64,000 nucleotides of DNA from Dichetophora obliterata (taxonomy: Eukaryota > Arthropoda > Insecta > Diptera > Sciomyzidae), in assembly GCA_963920525.1 (NCBI GenBank), contig OY986439.1, positions 23,340,819 to 23,404,818 on the forward strand, in the 5' to 3' direction. The notes under the pieces were generated by a model that worked only from the letters and a program-made list of their open reading frames with translations, was not told the origin of the DNA and searched no databases. A program made the translations under genes and the position numbers. Of this stretch, positions 50,151-62,400 are shown in pieces. Position 1 is the stretch's first letter, and each line of letters opens with the position of its first letter.

Positions 50151-52530
50151 ACTAGTTTTTACCTATTTTATAAGAAAAAATCAACCGGACAAAAATCAAA
50201 CTTATGTTTTTTTATCTTGTTATGGCTTTAATGATAAGAATATTAAGAGGGTTTAAAAAACAAAGATCTAAAGAGTTGAGAAATCTTTGAGGGATTAAAA
50301 AAAGTCTTTGTGCCGAACAGAAGCAAAACAATTTTTTCTTTGTACAAGCTTGTAAAGAGTAAGTAGCGCAGGTTAAAATGAAAGGTATGTTTTTTCATCT
50401 TTTAAGGACCTAAATGATAGGAATATTACCTCAAAAAAAATCATTTTGTTCTTAGTTTAGCCTAGCCTTTAAAAGGGTTAAAGAACAAAATATATAAAAA
50501 AAGACAACAGTTTAAGGTATTACTATATAAATGGTACACTTTTTTTTTGTACACCGTCTTCATGTTTTTTTTTTTTTTTTTTTTTTGCTTAAGGCAAATT
50601 AAGGTTGGAAAAGATTTTTCAAAATTTAATTTTTTTTTAATTACTTTTAAAGTAATACATTAAGCTGATCAACGCGTTTTATTTTTTAATAGCATAAAAG
50701 CCTATCCTACGACAGGTCCTCCGCATACATCCTTTTTGGAGCCATTTGTCTAAAATTTGGAAAGCACTTTTTTCTCTTTTTAAATTTTGTTTTTTTTTAT
50801 CAATTGATTTTTGAAAAATACAAATATACCACTTTAAATAACACTTTATGTATTGAAGCAGTGTTGAAAAGGTAGTTAGATCAAAAACGTACAATTGTAA
50901 AAACCTCATCAGTGATAATCACTGATAAGTATCAAATATGTTTTCTGTGCATATTTTCAGGCTGAACATTTTTGAGAACAGCTTGTTTTGTAAAAGTACT
51001 TTACTGGCAAAAAATAATTACAGTTTGATAAATACTGTGTGCGGAGCAGAATGCTTGTCTTTTATGTATTAAGATGTGCATACTTTCAGGCTGAACAATT
51101 TGAGAGATATTTGGCACGGAGCAGCGTGCTTGTCTATTAAGATTGGAGAGTTTTGTTCGAATATTATTACAAATATAACCCGCTGATGATAAGCACCATT
51201 CTGATTTTATGCTAGTTGGAGAAATAGTTGTACAATAGTCGTAAGCAATTTGTAAGTTTCGATTACGATTGCCTTTACCACAAAACAAAATTATTTCCTA
51301 AGTCAGAATGTCTGACAATTTTTAAATGCATAGCTGACTTCCCGATGTTGCAAATTCTTCCAAAACTTTGTAATGTCTTTGCTCCAGTGATTCACACTCA
51401 TCATCCTAACAACCTTTTTCAGCCTCAATAAAAGTTTTTTCTAATTCTATATTCTTATCAACTTAAATTAAAATGGTTGCATTTACATGAATATTTGTAA
51501 TAGAAATTTTTTATTTAAAAATCCCGGAATTTAAAGGGGCCTAAATCGTCCAGAATCCCGGGATTGACTTCCCTAGTACATATGTATGCAGATATAAAAT
51601 GTTCATTTTTTAACAGTTTTGTATTTTTCCACTGAAATATAGTGTTAATTACACAGTGATTCAGAAAACACATTTTGGAAAAATAACAGGATTTTGCGAT
51701 ATAGTTTCGATACTATGACCAAAGTTTAGTAAAACGATTGCTAAGTTTGGCGAACGTTTTTTTTTCATGACCCCCTATATATTGGGGGTCTCAGTGATTT
51801 TGACATAAAATAGTATCATTAGTTTTTGTGCAACAGCTCCGTTAGATTTGGAGATATCGGTTTACTGTTTTTAGCAAAGTAGCTAACAATTTTATAAGCA
51901 AATTAAAAACAAAACAAATTCATAAAATTTAAAGTGCAAGTAAAAGCAGTGTAGACACATTCAAATCAAAAAGTAAGTTCTCAAGAGTTGTTCTCAATCC
52001 TTCCGTCTACAAATAAGCAGAAAAAATTAGGTTGAAAATTTGATTAGTTTAAGAGTTATGGTCAAAAAACTACGAAAATAGCCCTAAAAACCGGTATTTT
52101 TCACTTGAAAAATTATCTTTTTTTTTGTTTTTAAGTGGTGTAGATACGTTCAGATCACATAATTTTATTCACAGGAGTTGTTTAGTTTTTGTCCGGCTAC
52201 CATTGGCTTCGGAAGCGGGGGAAAGGGGGCAGTTGCCCCCCACTTTTTTAGCTAGATAAACAATTTAAAAGGAAAACTTCAAAAGTTATTCAAAATATCA
52301 GTTTTTTTGCAACGATAATATTTTTGTATTATATATTTTCCTCTTCTTTCTCTCTTCTTCATAAGCATGCTTGCGGATAACCATTTTCTTTCTCTGTGTT
52401 TGCAAAAAGATAGAACAAAATGTAGAGTTTCTACTGCAAACCCACCACTTCAGTTTAAAAGGACCCTTAAGTATGTAGCTTAATGCTTGTTAATTTTGCA
52501 ACTCTGGCAAGAAAAAATTTGACATGTTCT

Positions 52531-52852
52531 TAGGGGCTTTCCATATTGGACGACATGTTGTACGATAAGTTAGATGGAAAACTAATGGGACTATTTGATT
52601 GAGCGTTCGAACGATCCAACTTGTAAAGCAACATCATTAATTGCAAGCTCTCAAGCAGAACACATCCGGCTAATAGCTAAGCAACTCTTAGATGCCCTAA
52701 CAATTGAGCAGTAATTTTACATAGTTGTACAATATTGTACAATCGGCAGAAAAAACCAAATATTTCGACTATCGTTTAAGCTTACGCATGGTACTACATG
52801 TTGTACAATCTGCCATGTTGGTCCAATGTTTTGGACCATGCGAAAGCCCCTA
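52531..52852. mobile_element. Small TIR element, TAGGGGCTTTC ends
   Basis: 322 bp. Left TAGGGGCTTTCCATATTGGA, right inverted TAGGGGCTTTCGCATGGTCC. GACATGTTGTACGA-type words recur inverted. No matching flank duplication was seen. Confidence 0.5.
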
Positions 52853-53286
52853 CTGTGAATTAGCTGATGAAAATCAACCTCGACGCTTTGAAGAAACATC
52901 AAATCCGGTTCCTTCAGTACAGTTGCCATTATATGATCGGCTACGAAAAGATTATTTCGAAATTTAAGATCTTCTCTCAAATGAGATGACGGCTAGATTC
53001 GATCAAACAGGTTGATATTTTACTTTTTTTTTATTTTTGCAAGTTTACACCAGCTTCACTCAACCGACTCACTTCGATTTAACATTCGGTGAGTCGGTTG
53101 AGTGAAGCTAGTGTAAACTCGCACTTTGTAAATCTTATGGTACATTTAAACAGATCTTGACACTCTGGAATTGTTGAAAAATATTGAAATCGAAGCCTTC
53201 AACGGAAAAGTGCCTTCTGAACAAAATCTAAAAACAAAACTTGATCTTTATGCAGATGACAGAAAGAAACATTTTGGAATAATTTA
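52853..53286 (+). pseudogene. hAT-like transposase relic with a GT-AG interruption
   Basis: Before the interruption the frame reads SVQLPLYDRLRKDYFEI, a TAA, then DLLSNEMTARFDQT. After it, in the same frame, DLDTLELLKNIEIEAFNGKV and PSEQNLKTKLDLYADD. This resembles the region of DUF4371-type hAT transposases leading to the dimerisation domain. The 143-bp block 53011-53153 starts GTTGATAT and ends TTTAAACAG. Removing it restores the codon exactly (ACA-G|AT-CTT), so it behaves like a spliceosomal intron. The single nonsense codon and missing ends make the copy non-functional. Confidence 0.5.
53039..53122. repeat. 34-bp hairpin, 16-nt loop, inside the GT-AG segment
   Basis: Left arm 53039-53072 (AGTTTACACCAGCTTCACTC then AACCGACTCAC) and right arm 53089-53122 are inverted with two mismatches. 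The RNA of either strand would fold into a stem of about 34 bp with a 16-nt loop, in the size range of microRNA precursors. It may instead be the fused ends of a tiny MITE. Confidence 0.9.
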
Positions 53287-53855
53287 AATTGATTTAACTT
53301 TTTGTACCTTATTGCATTTAAACCATGTAAAGATATACCTAGTCTTGCTTTATAAATGCAACCATTATTTCTTATATTTTCATATTACCATATAAAAGAT
53401 CCTTTAAAGAATGATCTCTAATATTGAAATTGGAAGAACTTTTAAAAATGATGAAATTTTAATATTTTTTATATATTTTTATATTTTTTTTTATTTTAAA
53501 CTTAAATAAAAAATTTATTTATTCACATTCATGTTTCTTTGAAGAAATTTTGGTTTGTACTGCCCCCCAGATGAAATTAGCTTCCAACGCGCTTGCCGGC
53601 TACAATTTTGTTAAAAAGCAAAAAAAAATCCAAAAGAAATCCAAAAAAAATTCGTCAGTTTTTCAAAAAAATATTGAAAAAATAATTTTCGATACTATTT
53701 TTTGTCAAAATCACTAAGACCCCTAATATATAGGGGGACATAAAAATAAAACTTTCAGCAAACTCGCGAAACCCAGCTAGGATTTTGTTCACCTCTGTTC
53801 ATGGTATCGAACCTATATCACAGAATCCTGTTATTTTGTTGACTGTTGCACAGTG

Positions 53856-56800
53856 TTATTAGTATTATTTTATCAATGTACTTTAATGGTCTCGAATAGC
53901 TTTAATATCAGAATAAACTTTTTCCTAGTTAATAAAGTATAAGTTAATATGAATAACAAAGTGTTGAATTGAAATTTTAGAATTCGTCTTCATTCTTAAA
54001 ACGTTTATAAAAGTTTAACAACTTATAGATTTTAAATTGAATAACCAGATCTCGAACTAAACTACTAACCAGTTAAAATAAAGACCTTTTTTACCCGTTT
54101 TGAGACAATAACTAGCATTAACATATATTTATGGCTGATATTTAACTATAATTAAGCCTTCTTGATAGGCCATAAACTTTTTTATTGACAGAAAAATGCA
54201 TATTTATTATTATTAATCATTACCACATACATTTATCAAACGAAGCAATAAATATAAGTATAGCCATAAAATAGATTTTAACTAAGTACTAAATACACGA
54301 TGAACCAACCCAACAAAAGTAAATGTGTTCACAAAATAAGTCAAAGCTACTCATTCAATTTTATGTGATCAGGATATGTTCATAAAATGTGAGTCAATTA
54401 CTAGAGGAAAAATTGTCAATGAATTATGACATATACCAAAATTGTAATTGAAATTCTTGTGATGTGATCCAAATGAAGTGTATTTGAAGATGATTTTCGT
54501 TCTGTTGATTTGGTTGATGATCTAAGCTCGCTGAGCAAAAATAAATAAAATATCGAAAGTTGGTAATATATATCAAAGCGTTAACAATGTTGTTGACAAC
54601 AACGCCAACACAGTTTGAATATTAATTCTTCTATAGAAATCGAATAATGAATGCAGCTTATGGCAATAGTAGTGGGCAAAACTTACGTTATGCAGTTGTT
54701 TTTTTTTTATTAAATATTTTCTAACTCAGAAAAAAGTCTTCTTTTGAAGGAAATCATCATATGATATTATCGAAATGTAAATCTTTAAATGGAAAAGACA
54801 GGTTTACATCAAACAACAAAAGCAAAGGCAAAAGCAAAACTTTTTGTTTTGTATTCTGGATAAAATTGTATTTACGTATCTATAAACAGGGTGTTCCGCA
54901 ATAGAGATTAACTATTTAAGGAGGTGAAAGGTGATGTCGAGTTGAGCAAAAAACCGTATGGTAGTGGGGAGGGTCTATTTTCACATCCCTAGGAGTTACA
55001 GGGTTAATTAGAATTTCATGACTTTGATGCACATTATTGTTTTTAGCAGAAAAACTAACTAACATAAGACATACTTTAACAAATCATTCGAAAGGCAATG
55101 AATTGGCCTTTCTAATGATGTGTCAACGAACCCACCCGATTCATACATTACCGAGCTATACTCGCGTGAAAATAAAATCAATTCGTTTGATTGAAACTAC
55201 CAAATTTCAATGTTTGAACGCAATTTTCTCTGAATTTCGCGTAATCAATTAAAATATGTTTTGTTATAAATTTTGTAACTAATTCAATTTTATTTTCAAC
55301 GACACTAAAAACATAAACATTAGGGTGGGTCAAAAAAATCCATTTTTTGACTCGGACAAATGGGTTGCTAGAAACCTTAAAAAAATTCTTACCAAATATG
55401 AGCTCTTAATTTTAATAAGAAGATGCTCTGCACCGCAGTTTTTTTTCTCAGTCCAATAGAAAAAATTCATACCTCATCATTAATTGATTGTACTGAAAAA
55501 TGTTTTCCAAGAATTTTGTAGAAAATGTAATGTTCTACAAAAAAGGTATCCCATATTTTTTCCGTAAACCTCACCATTTGAATGATATTCAAGATTTAAG
55601 TTTGATTATTTTAAAACATATCTCATTTTTGTTAATGAATTTTATAACTCGACAATAAATGACTGTTATAGAATGCGTATCAACGTAAAAATGGTATCAA
55701 TGGATTAAATTAAGCGTTCAAAAGATATTCATCATCAAACTTTCATGTGTAGGGATTTAAAGAGTTTTTGATTAGATAATCGAAAATTTTTTGTTTTTAT
55801 GTTTAAAAAAAATAACTAAAGAAAAATATCACACGCCTTTTTTCCTCAAATCAAAAAGATCAAGTAACAAAACCTGGGATTTTTCATTGGATTGTCGTTT
55901 AAAATATGGCAATATTGACTTTTTTTTTATTTTGACATTGCTACTGTGCCAATTTGATAGACGTCACCTACTTCTGCCACCTTCATAACATAAATATGTA
56001 CATCTTGCTTGCACTGAACTTTTAAAATATATTTCATATAAATTATTGACGGTTAAAGATATAACAACTGTGTTTATTGGCAGATCACTTTTAAGTGGAT
56101 TTCATACCTTTTATCTGTACTGTATCAGTTTATGCAATTTTTTTACTGGAATTATTGACGATATTTGCATCGTGTCTAAAATATATCTCAAGAACCAGAC
56201 GTCTCAGATAAATACACTTATCTAGTACAATAAATTTACGTCACTTTACTAGTATAGATGCTATGCCACTATCAAAGCAAAAGATTTATTTTTTCCGTTT
56301 ACAAAAGGTCACGAAGCCGGGCCGGAATGGGTTAAAAAAATATATGTATCCCAAACTTGGTTTTTTATCCATTCCTAAGTTTTTATCGCTAATCAAACTG
56401 AATCAGTTCCTATAGTTACGCTGTAATAGGCAAACTTTATGAAAAATGTTATAAAAAACCTGAGTAATACAATTTTGATAGTGAAATTCTCAGAAGGCGC
56501 TGGATTGCGCGCTCTAATTTTTTTTTTTTTAACCTTTCTTACTATCATTATTTTTCATCTAAGGTACTTTCATCCTGTCTAACACTGGCCATTTGTTTAT
56601 TTTTCAAATTTAATATTTTTTTTAAATTTTAATTTTTATTCCTTATCGCAATAACGAGATATCAAAAAACTTAAAAACAAAATATCTGGTTTAAAAGTTT
56701 AGCGTATACCCTTTCATAAAACATAAAGATCTCTTCAATCAAGCAGTTTAAGAAAATGTTATAGGACTTTAAAAAAAAAGACTATTTTTTATATTACAAA

Positions 56801-57603
56801 ATATCAACTTTGAAACTTTATAAAAACAAAAGTACAAATGAAAAAATAAAAAAAAAGCCGAATTCAAATAGCCCAAATATATTTCCATCGAAATGAATCA
56901 AAATTTTATAATAATTTGCAAGTTGCACTTTTTTCTGGTCGTCTAACCCTTTGTATGGGATCGCCCCACTGTGCATGGGTTTTATATAAATTTTATATAA
57001 ATCTTAAGAATGAGAGAAAATTATTGACTCTCATCAGAATAACTCGTAGAGTAACTCTACACAAATTCAGAGAAATCGAGGTCAGAAATTAAATAAATTT
57101 TGTCATTTTTCGTATCATGATCTTCATTTAATGAATTCATTGTTTTCATTACATTAATCTGTTTTTTTCAATATTTCTCTAAGAGAAGATATAAAAGGAT
57201 CTGATGAAAGCAGTAACTTACGGAATATATCTATATTGCATAGTTTTAAAAAGTTTTTACGGATATGATTTAAGCTTATTTTCTAAACACTTTATGACCA
57301 GCTTTTAACAAAACACAATTAATATTTTAAGATATTTAAGCCTACAACATTCACTATAATTCTTACACACGGGGATTTTAATGGTTGAAAATGACAGCGT
57401 AAAATTAGGGAGAGTAACCTAACAAAACCCTTAGAAACAATTTAAGATGAACTATGATGAAATCAAAAATCTTCGCCCTGGCTAAAAACGACTTTTTTTT
57501 ACACCACCTAGCAAGAAAAAGATGCATAAACATTAAAAAAAATAAAAATTTTTTGGATATTGATTTTTGTATTATTTGCTTTTATTACATGCTTTACATG
57601 CTT
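53856..57603. other. AT-rich DNA with element ends, no gene
   Basis: ACAGGGTGTTCCGCAATAGA at 54888 and TTAGGGTGGGTCAAAAAAAT at 55319 look like left ends of small elements. GTGGGGCGATCCCATAC (inverted, near 56960) resembles the MITE end at 5267. Partners could not be fixed. Poly-T tracts are frequent. Short frames show no known domain. Confidence 0.35.
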
Positions 57604-57771
57604 TAGGCTGCCAGCAGAGTAAACGCCGAAGCAGGCAGGCAACAGACAGGCGCAGGCAGCAACCTGCGAAAAAACGAGATAGAAATAAATTTTTTCTCGC
57701 TTATTCACATAGTTTTCCTGCGCCCGTCTGCCTGCCTGTCCGCTTCGGCGCTTACTCTGTTTGCAACCTTA
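57604..57771. repeat. Inverted repeat with AGAGTAAACGCCGAAGC arms
   Basis: Left arm 57604-57652 and right arm 57721-57771 share AGAGTAA(A/G)CGCCGAAGC and CAGGCAGGCA/CAGACAGGCG words, separated by 68 bp. It could be a short MITE. It is much more GC-rich than its surroundings. Confidence 0.6.
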
Positions 57772-58345
57772 GAAAAGTGGTCATAAAATCCTCATTTGAA
57801 AGTAGTTTGACACCAAATTTTGGGAATGTGTTAAGAAAGACCTATTTAAAGACATACTTAAAATAAAAAAATATCAAAATGTTTATATTTTGTAATTGTG
57901 CTTGCAACTTAATAAAAAATTTGTTATTCTTGCATATAAATTTGCACATCAAAAAATGCTCCAGGGAACAAGTCATAAAATCCTCAGTTTTTATTTTCCG
58001 CTTCCCAAATTTTGAGAATGTGTTAAGAAAAGATTTTTTAAGACATGCTTAAAAATCATAAAAAACAAAAATGTCCTTTTTGTTTGATTGCGTTTGAAAC
58101 TTTATGAAAAATTTGTTATTTTTTCATATAAATGTGCGTATTTCCGTCAAAATATGCTATAGAAAAGTGGTCATAAAATCCTTATTGTAGTGGTGTCTTA
58201 GACCAAATTTTGGGAATGTGTTAAGAAAGTCATGTTTTAAGACATCTCAAAAACAAACAAAAAAATGCAAAAATGCTTTTTTTTCTTTAATTGTATATCG
58301 TCGCTGCGCCTACAAAATTGGTTATGTAATTTTTGTCAATTTTTT
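57772..58345. repeat. 190-bp tandem repeat, three copies
   Basis: Units start near 57772, 57968 and 58159 with GAAAAGTGGTCATAAAATCC or a variant, and each contains AAATTTTGGGAATGTGTTAA and AAGACATACTTAAAA-type words. The third copy is cut short. Confidence 0.75.
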
Positions 58346-59254
58346 TATTGTATATTTTATTAACACTATCTATCGCGCATATTTCTGCATTTGCCGTTTT
58401 TTTAGATCTCTTTTGGTTAAGAAGTGATCAAAATAGCTATGTGCTCGCAGTAGTAGAAATGCTCTGAAAAAATCAGTTTTTTGCTCTCCTGAAAAGTTGC
58501 TGAAAAGCACATAACCATTTTTGTAGATGCAGCGATGATATAGAAATATAGGTTTTTTATCATTTTTAGGAACTTTTTTGTGGTACATAAAAATTTTTTC
58601 TTTATATTTTTAAAGTTTTTTTTCTAGCAAGAACTTTTAAAAAATATTTTTGCTAAAGTTTTTTATATGAATTATACTAAAATTGTTGGAATTTTGGAAA
58701 ATACTCAGTAGAAAACTATAGAAAGTGAAATTTCGTAAAATTTTCAAGGCAGTATATAAAGACCATAACTACCACAAATGAAAAAATAAATATTAAATAA
58801 TCCTTTTAGATTCACACAACTAAGACTCCTAGCTATAATTTTGCATACTTACTTTTACACTGTGTAACGATAGATAAGCAAAATTACCCGCCAAATGAAT
58901 TTCTACAATAATTCTATATAACGAAGTAAACAGCTTCCATCACAACTCATTTTCATAAGACAAGTTTGCATCTTTTCTACCGTCATCAAAAATGTTCCTT
59001 CTTGAATAATAAACTGGCATAAACTAGTATTTTTTTATGTTTATATATAAATTAAATATTATATATGTACCATACATATGACCCCGCATGGGTCCAACCA
59101 GACCTTTTTCGATTTTAGTTATAAGTTAAATATACTTCTAATTAAGCTAGTGACTTGAAATTTCGTGACTTTTCCTAGAATTATGTATGCTATTATCTCT
59201 CAGAAAATTAGAAGGATATATGGCATACAAGGATAATTACAAAGATATTTTGGT
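58346..59254. other. AT-rich DNA
   Basis: No gene. CCCCGCATGGGTCC at 59082 lies near, but is not, a clear transposon end. Confidence 0.3.
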
Positions 59255-60628
59255 ATACACATCACTTTCGTACCTCATGTGGTCTGGCCAGACCCCCATA
59301 TGTTTTACATGAAAAGCAATAATATATGATGCATTTTGAACATTTTACATAGTTTTTAAATTTATTTTTTATCGAAGCACCCGTTATATTTTGCGTTATT
59401 TTTTCTATCTTTACTATTATATAAAATTGAAGCGAAATTTATTTGTTCCAGAAAAACTCCAAAAGTGCTGAGCCGATTTGTATGAAATAATTCATATTTG
59501 AAATATCATATTTGTGCGAACTTACAGTATAAGTGTATTTTCCAAATAAATAAACTCCATGTTACTCTCTAGTCTATTCTCTTTTTGTGCTTCAGCTAGC
59601 ATAGCGTTAGAAAACAAGTAGATGAGAAACAAAACAAACGCATGCTCAGCTATGTAGCTTTGAGCTTCGATCATGCGACAAATAAGGTACATTCAATGCT
59701 GCTAACATAAATTGACATGTTTGTAACAAGGGGAATCCCTTTTTTAAAAGATCAACGCCAGCGTAGTGAAGGATATATGCTAATATTATATATTCGATTT
59801 ACTAGGCGTTATTCAGCATCAGTAGAAGCTTTCAACCGATAACATATTAGTGCTAATAAAACACATTTTACGTCCGAAATTTTTGTGATTTTTTTATTTG
59901 TTTAAAATGAGTGATGAAGTCGAATTTTTTTATAACACACGATTACGTGGTCAAAGTATGGATTCTGATTTTCATACACAATTTGCAATGGCTTTATTCA
60001 ATGATATAGGACGTGAAAGAGCTGAAAAAGAGCCGGATACGATCGAGTCATTTGGAAACGATGACGACGTCTATGATATGGGCTATGTTCCTGAAGACGA
60101 TGCGTCTGATATTGAAGAGGAAATTTTAATCGAAGCTAACGAAATTTTTGACACTGACTATGAAGCAGAGGAGGGAGAAATGCAGGCTGAAAATCAAACT
60201 GCAAGCCCAAATGATGATTGTTTCTATGGCAAGAACGGCACAAAATGAAATAAAAATAAACCTGCTGCTGTTGGTCGTTTACGTCATCACAATATTATGC
60301 GTTTTCGATCTGGTCCCAAGGAACATAATTCAATTCCAATTGAAGTATTCAAGAAATTGTTCACACTAAATATTTCATATATTATTATCAACAAAAAGAA
60401 TTTTTATGCTAAAGATGCTATTTTATTAATGTTTACTTTTATCTAAACAGTGGTTAAGCCATTTAAACCAAAAAGAATCTAAAACATATACCATCATGTC
60501 TAATACAAACGGTTGAATTTAGTACCAAAACCGCGAAATTTCCATACAAACATATGAAAATAAATAGGGGTCTGGCCAGACCACATTAGGTACGAATGTG
60601 ACAATCCGAACATGTGCCAAACGGAGGG
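59255..60628 (+). mobile_element. piggyBac-like element, truncated
   Basis: The right end is CCCTCCGTTTGGCACATG (inverted) directly against TTAA (60629-60632), as in piggyBac elements. Inverted subterminal repeats lie at both sides: TCGTACCTCATGTGGTCTGG (about 59270) and, inverted, TCGTACCTAATGTGGTCTGG (about 60576-60595), each with the palindrome GGTCTGGCCAGACC. The matching left TTAA end was not found, so the left limit is approximate. Only the 5' part of the transposase remains. Confidence 0.75.
59907..60365 (+). pseudogene. piggyBac transposase N-terminal fragment
   Basis: Start MSDEVEFFYN (59907). The acidic N-terminus is typical of the family (DDDVYDMGYVPEDDASDIEE). The frame hits TGA at 60246 where the family has Trp (YGKNGTKW), then continues NKNKPAAVGRLRHHNIMRFR and SGPKEHNSIPIEVFKKLF, the start of the DDE_Tnp_1_7 domain. 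After that the sequence is unrelated: the catalytic Asp residues are absent. The product is dead or internally deleted. Confidence 0.8.
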
Positions 60629-61900
60629 TTAAAAGTGCCACCCAGAGCGGGCTGCCCCTACTGTTCCCACTACGCTACTCCACTGGTTTTAATTAAAATT
60701 TTGTTGTAGCAACTTCAATCTAGCAATTAATTGTGAATTCATGAAATCGTAACTATAATGAATATAAAAAAATAATACCTATATTAACAATTTTTTTTCT
60801 AATTACAAGTAATTACTTGATTCAAGTAAGTTTAGATTAATTTGACATATTCTTGAATTAAGCAAAATAATTTCCTTGATACACGAAAACTTTTGCCCAA
60901 TGTACAAAATCTTGCAATTTTTGTCTAAAAATATATAATTTTTTTTTAATAAAATTTTAGACTGTTTTAAACATCAATTTTTTTTGTTGTTGTATTAATT
61001 AAATTTTAAATTCAGATTTAATAAATTTATATAGAAAATCAAAGGAACCCTGAAGGAAAATCAACTAATTTAAAAGTAGTTGTAAAAGTAGTTTTTTGTC
61101 AACCACAACTAGTTGAAATTCTGACTTTTTTCCATAGAACGAACTAACATATTTTGTATGGTGATGTCCGCTAAATAAGTCAATTGACTTTCGTCTGCAT
61201 ATGTTTTCAACTACTTGTTAAATTAGTTGAATTGAAATTATTTTTTTAACTACTTTACAATAAATCAATTGAAAACCGCATATACTTTCTACTACTTGTT
61301 AAATTAGTTAAATTAAAATTATTTTTTTAACTACTCTAAAATAAATCAATTGAAAACTAGTTAATATTGCAGATGAATTTAAAAGCATAAAAATTTGAAA
61401 TTTCTATACATCAAAGAGATCATTTATTTTATTGTTTTGAAAAAAAAAATACATAAATTCATATTAGTGAAAGCCTAAAGTTAATTATATTTGATGAAAT
61501 AGCATGGCTAAATATATATAAACTTGTAATCAAATAAAAATTTGCAATAAAAACATGTCAAAATCAGAGTAGTCGCCGCCTTAATATAATTCAAAGTAGT
61601 TTTTAAACCACTTGTTTTGAAGTAGTTTTTCAATTACTTCATATATAATGCAATAAAAACTATTCAAAATTGAAGTGGATGCCGCCTTAATATAATTCAA
61701 AGCAGATCATAAACTAGTTTATTTTAAATTAGTTTTTTAGTTAGTTGTTTTTAAAAACAAGTTAGTTTGTTCCTATAGGGAAGTAACCGAAGGAAAAACA
61801 ATCAATCGAATCGACTATTTTTTAATGTCTCTATTACAACGATTTACATGCAATTCAAATGACAATACAAAAACAACGGCTTTTCTGCTGTTGCTAACAA
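60629..61900. repeat. AT-rich DNA with two short tandem duplications
   Basis: ACTACTTGTTAAATTAGTT begins units at about 61211 and 61298. CCGCCTTAATATAATTCAAA begins units at about 61576 and 61690. ACTAGTT words appear throughout. It is probably one repeat element, with diverged ends near 61050 and 61790 (GAAGGAAAA words). No gene. Confidence 0.5.
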
Positions 61901-61934
61901 TTTATCTGGCGCGCAGAAGCATTTGATTGTTGTG

Positions 61935-62400
61935 TGGCCTGTTCAGTGACCGGGGCGCGATCTTTCGATCGATTCGTTTGGTAACTTTTTCGCAGCGTGA
62001 GGCAAGCGATCGTGCAATTGATCATTTTGGGTGTATTTTTTTAAAGTGAAATACAACTAGTTAGGGTGTTGTTGTTATAACTATAGTGCCAACAACACTT
62101 TAATATGGTCGCAACACTGAAACATGAACATAAACATAAAACACACACTCACTTATTAAGAAACGCCTGCGTTAGTGACTCTTTTTTCTTTGTTTTGTCC
62201 AATAGATCTCGCTTTATGCCAGCGCGTTCATGCGTTGGCTCATTCATGTATTTTTTCATTCATTTGTTCATTCATGCCTACAGTCAGTCAGTCAGACAGA
62301 CAGACAGTCCGACAGTCAGCCAGTTAGTCAGTTAGTTGTATTCGCACAGCTTGCCGCCGCCACTGCGCAGCTCCTTTAGTGGTTGATTATAATAAAACAA
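61935..62400 (+). promoter_or_regulatory. Possible promoter and 5' UTR
   Basis: TTCAGTG at 61942-61948 fits the insect initiator (A+1 at 61945), and ATTCG at +28 to +32 matches four of five DPE positions. The following 150 bp are less AT-rich, with repeated CGATCG words and AAAGTGAAATACAACTAG, like fly 5' UTRs. CAGT/CAGA repeats lie at 62281-62330. No coding exon is recognised. It could be an alternative first exon on either strand. Confidence 0.22.

Larger units (their letters stand above)
48784..51575 (-). mobile_element. hAT transposon with perfect 8-bp target duplication
   Basis: 2792 bp. Left TAGGGAGTCCAATCCCGG, right inverted TAGGGAAGTCAATCCCGGG. GTACATAT flanks both ends (48776-48783 and 51576-51583), the 8-bp duplication of hAT elements. 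On the minus strand near 51290-51100 TSIKSEWCLSSAGYICNNIR is a damaged form of the hAT dimerisation motif (SERxFSxAGxI). The rest of the transposase is not readable. Other repeats are nested inside (48985-49423, 49690-50150). Confidence 0.88.
51652..53855 (+). mobile_element. Second hAT-like DNA element, CACAGTG ends
   Basis: About 2.2 kb. Left CACAGTGATTCAGAAAAC; right inverted CACTGTGCAACAG. Both then contain AAATAACAGGATT, GATATAG and TTCGATAC, and further in ACCCCCTATATATTGGGGGT-type words. Flanks GTTAATTA and TTATTAGT are only partly alike. The inside holds a DUF4371/hAT-like coding relic (52853-53286) and a small TIR element at 52531-52852. Confidence 0.6.

Noticed and set aside
60148..60369. 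Separate small membrane protein overlapping the piggyBac relic
   Set aside because: It is an out-of-frame reading of the transposase fragment.
61980..62110. Minus-strand ADAMTS first exon with signal peptide (MINCTIACLTL...)
   Set aside because: The segment is short, not hydrophobic enough for a signal peptide, and has no convincing donor in phase 1.
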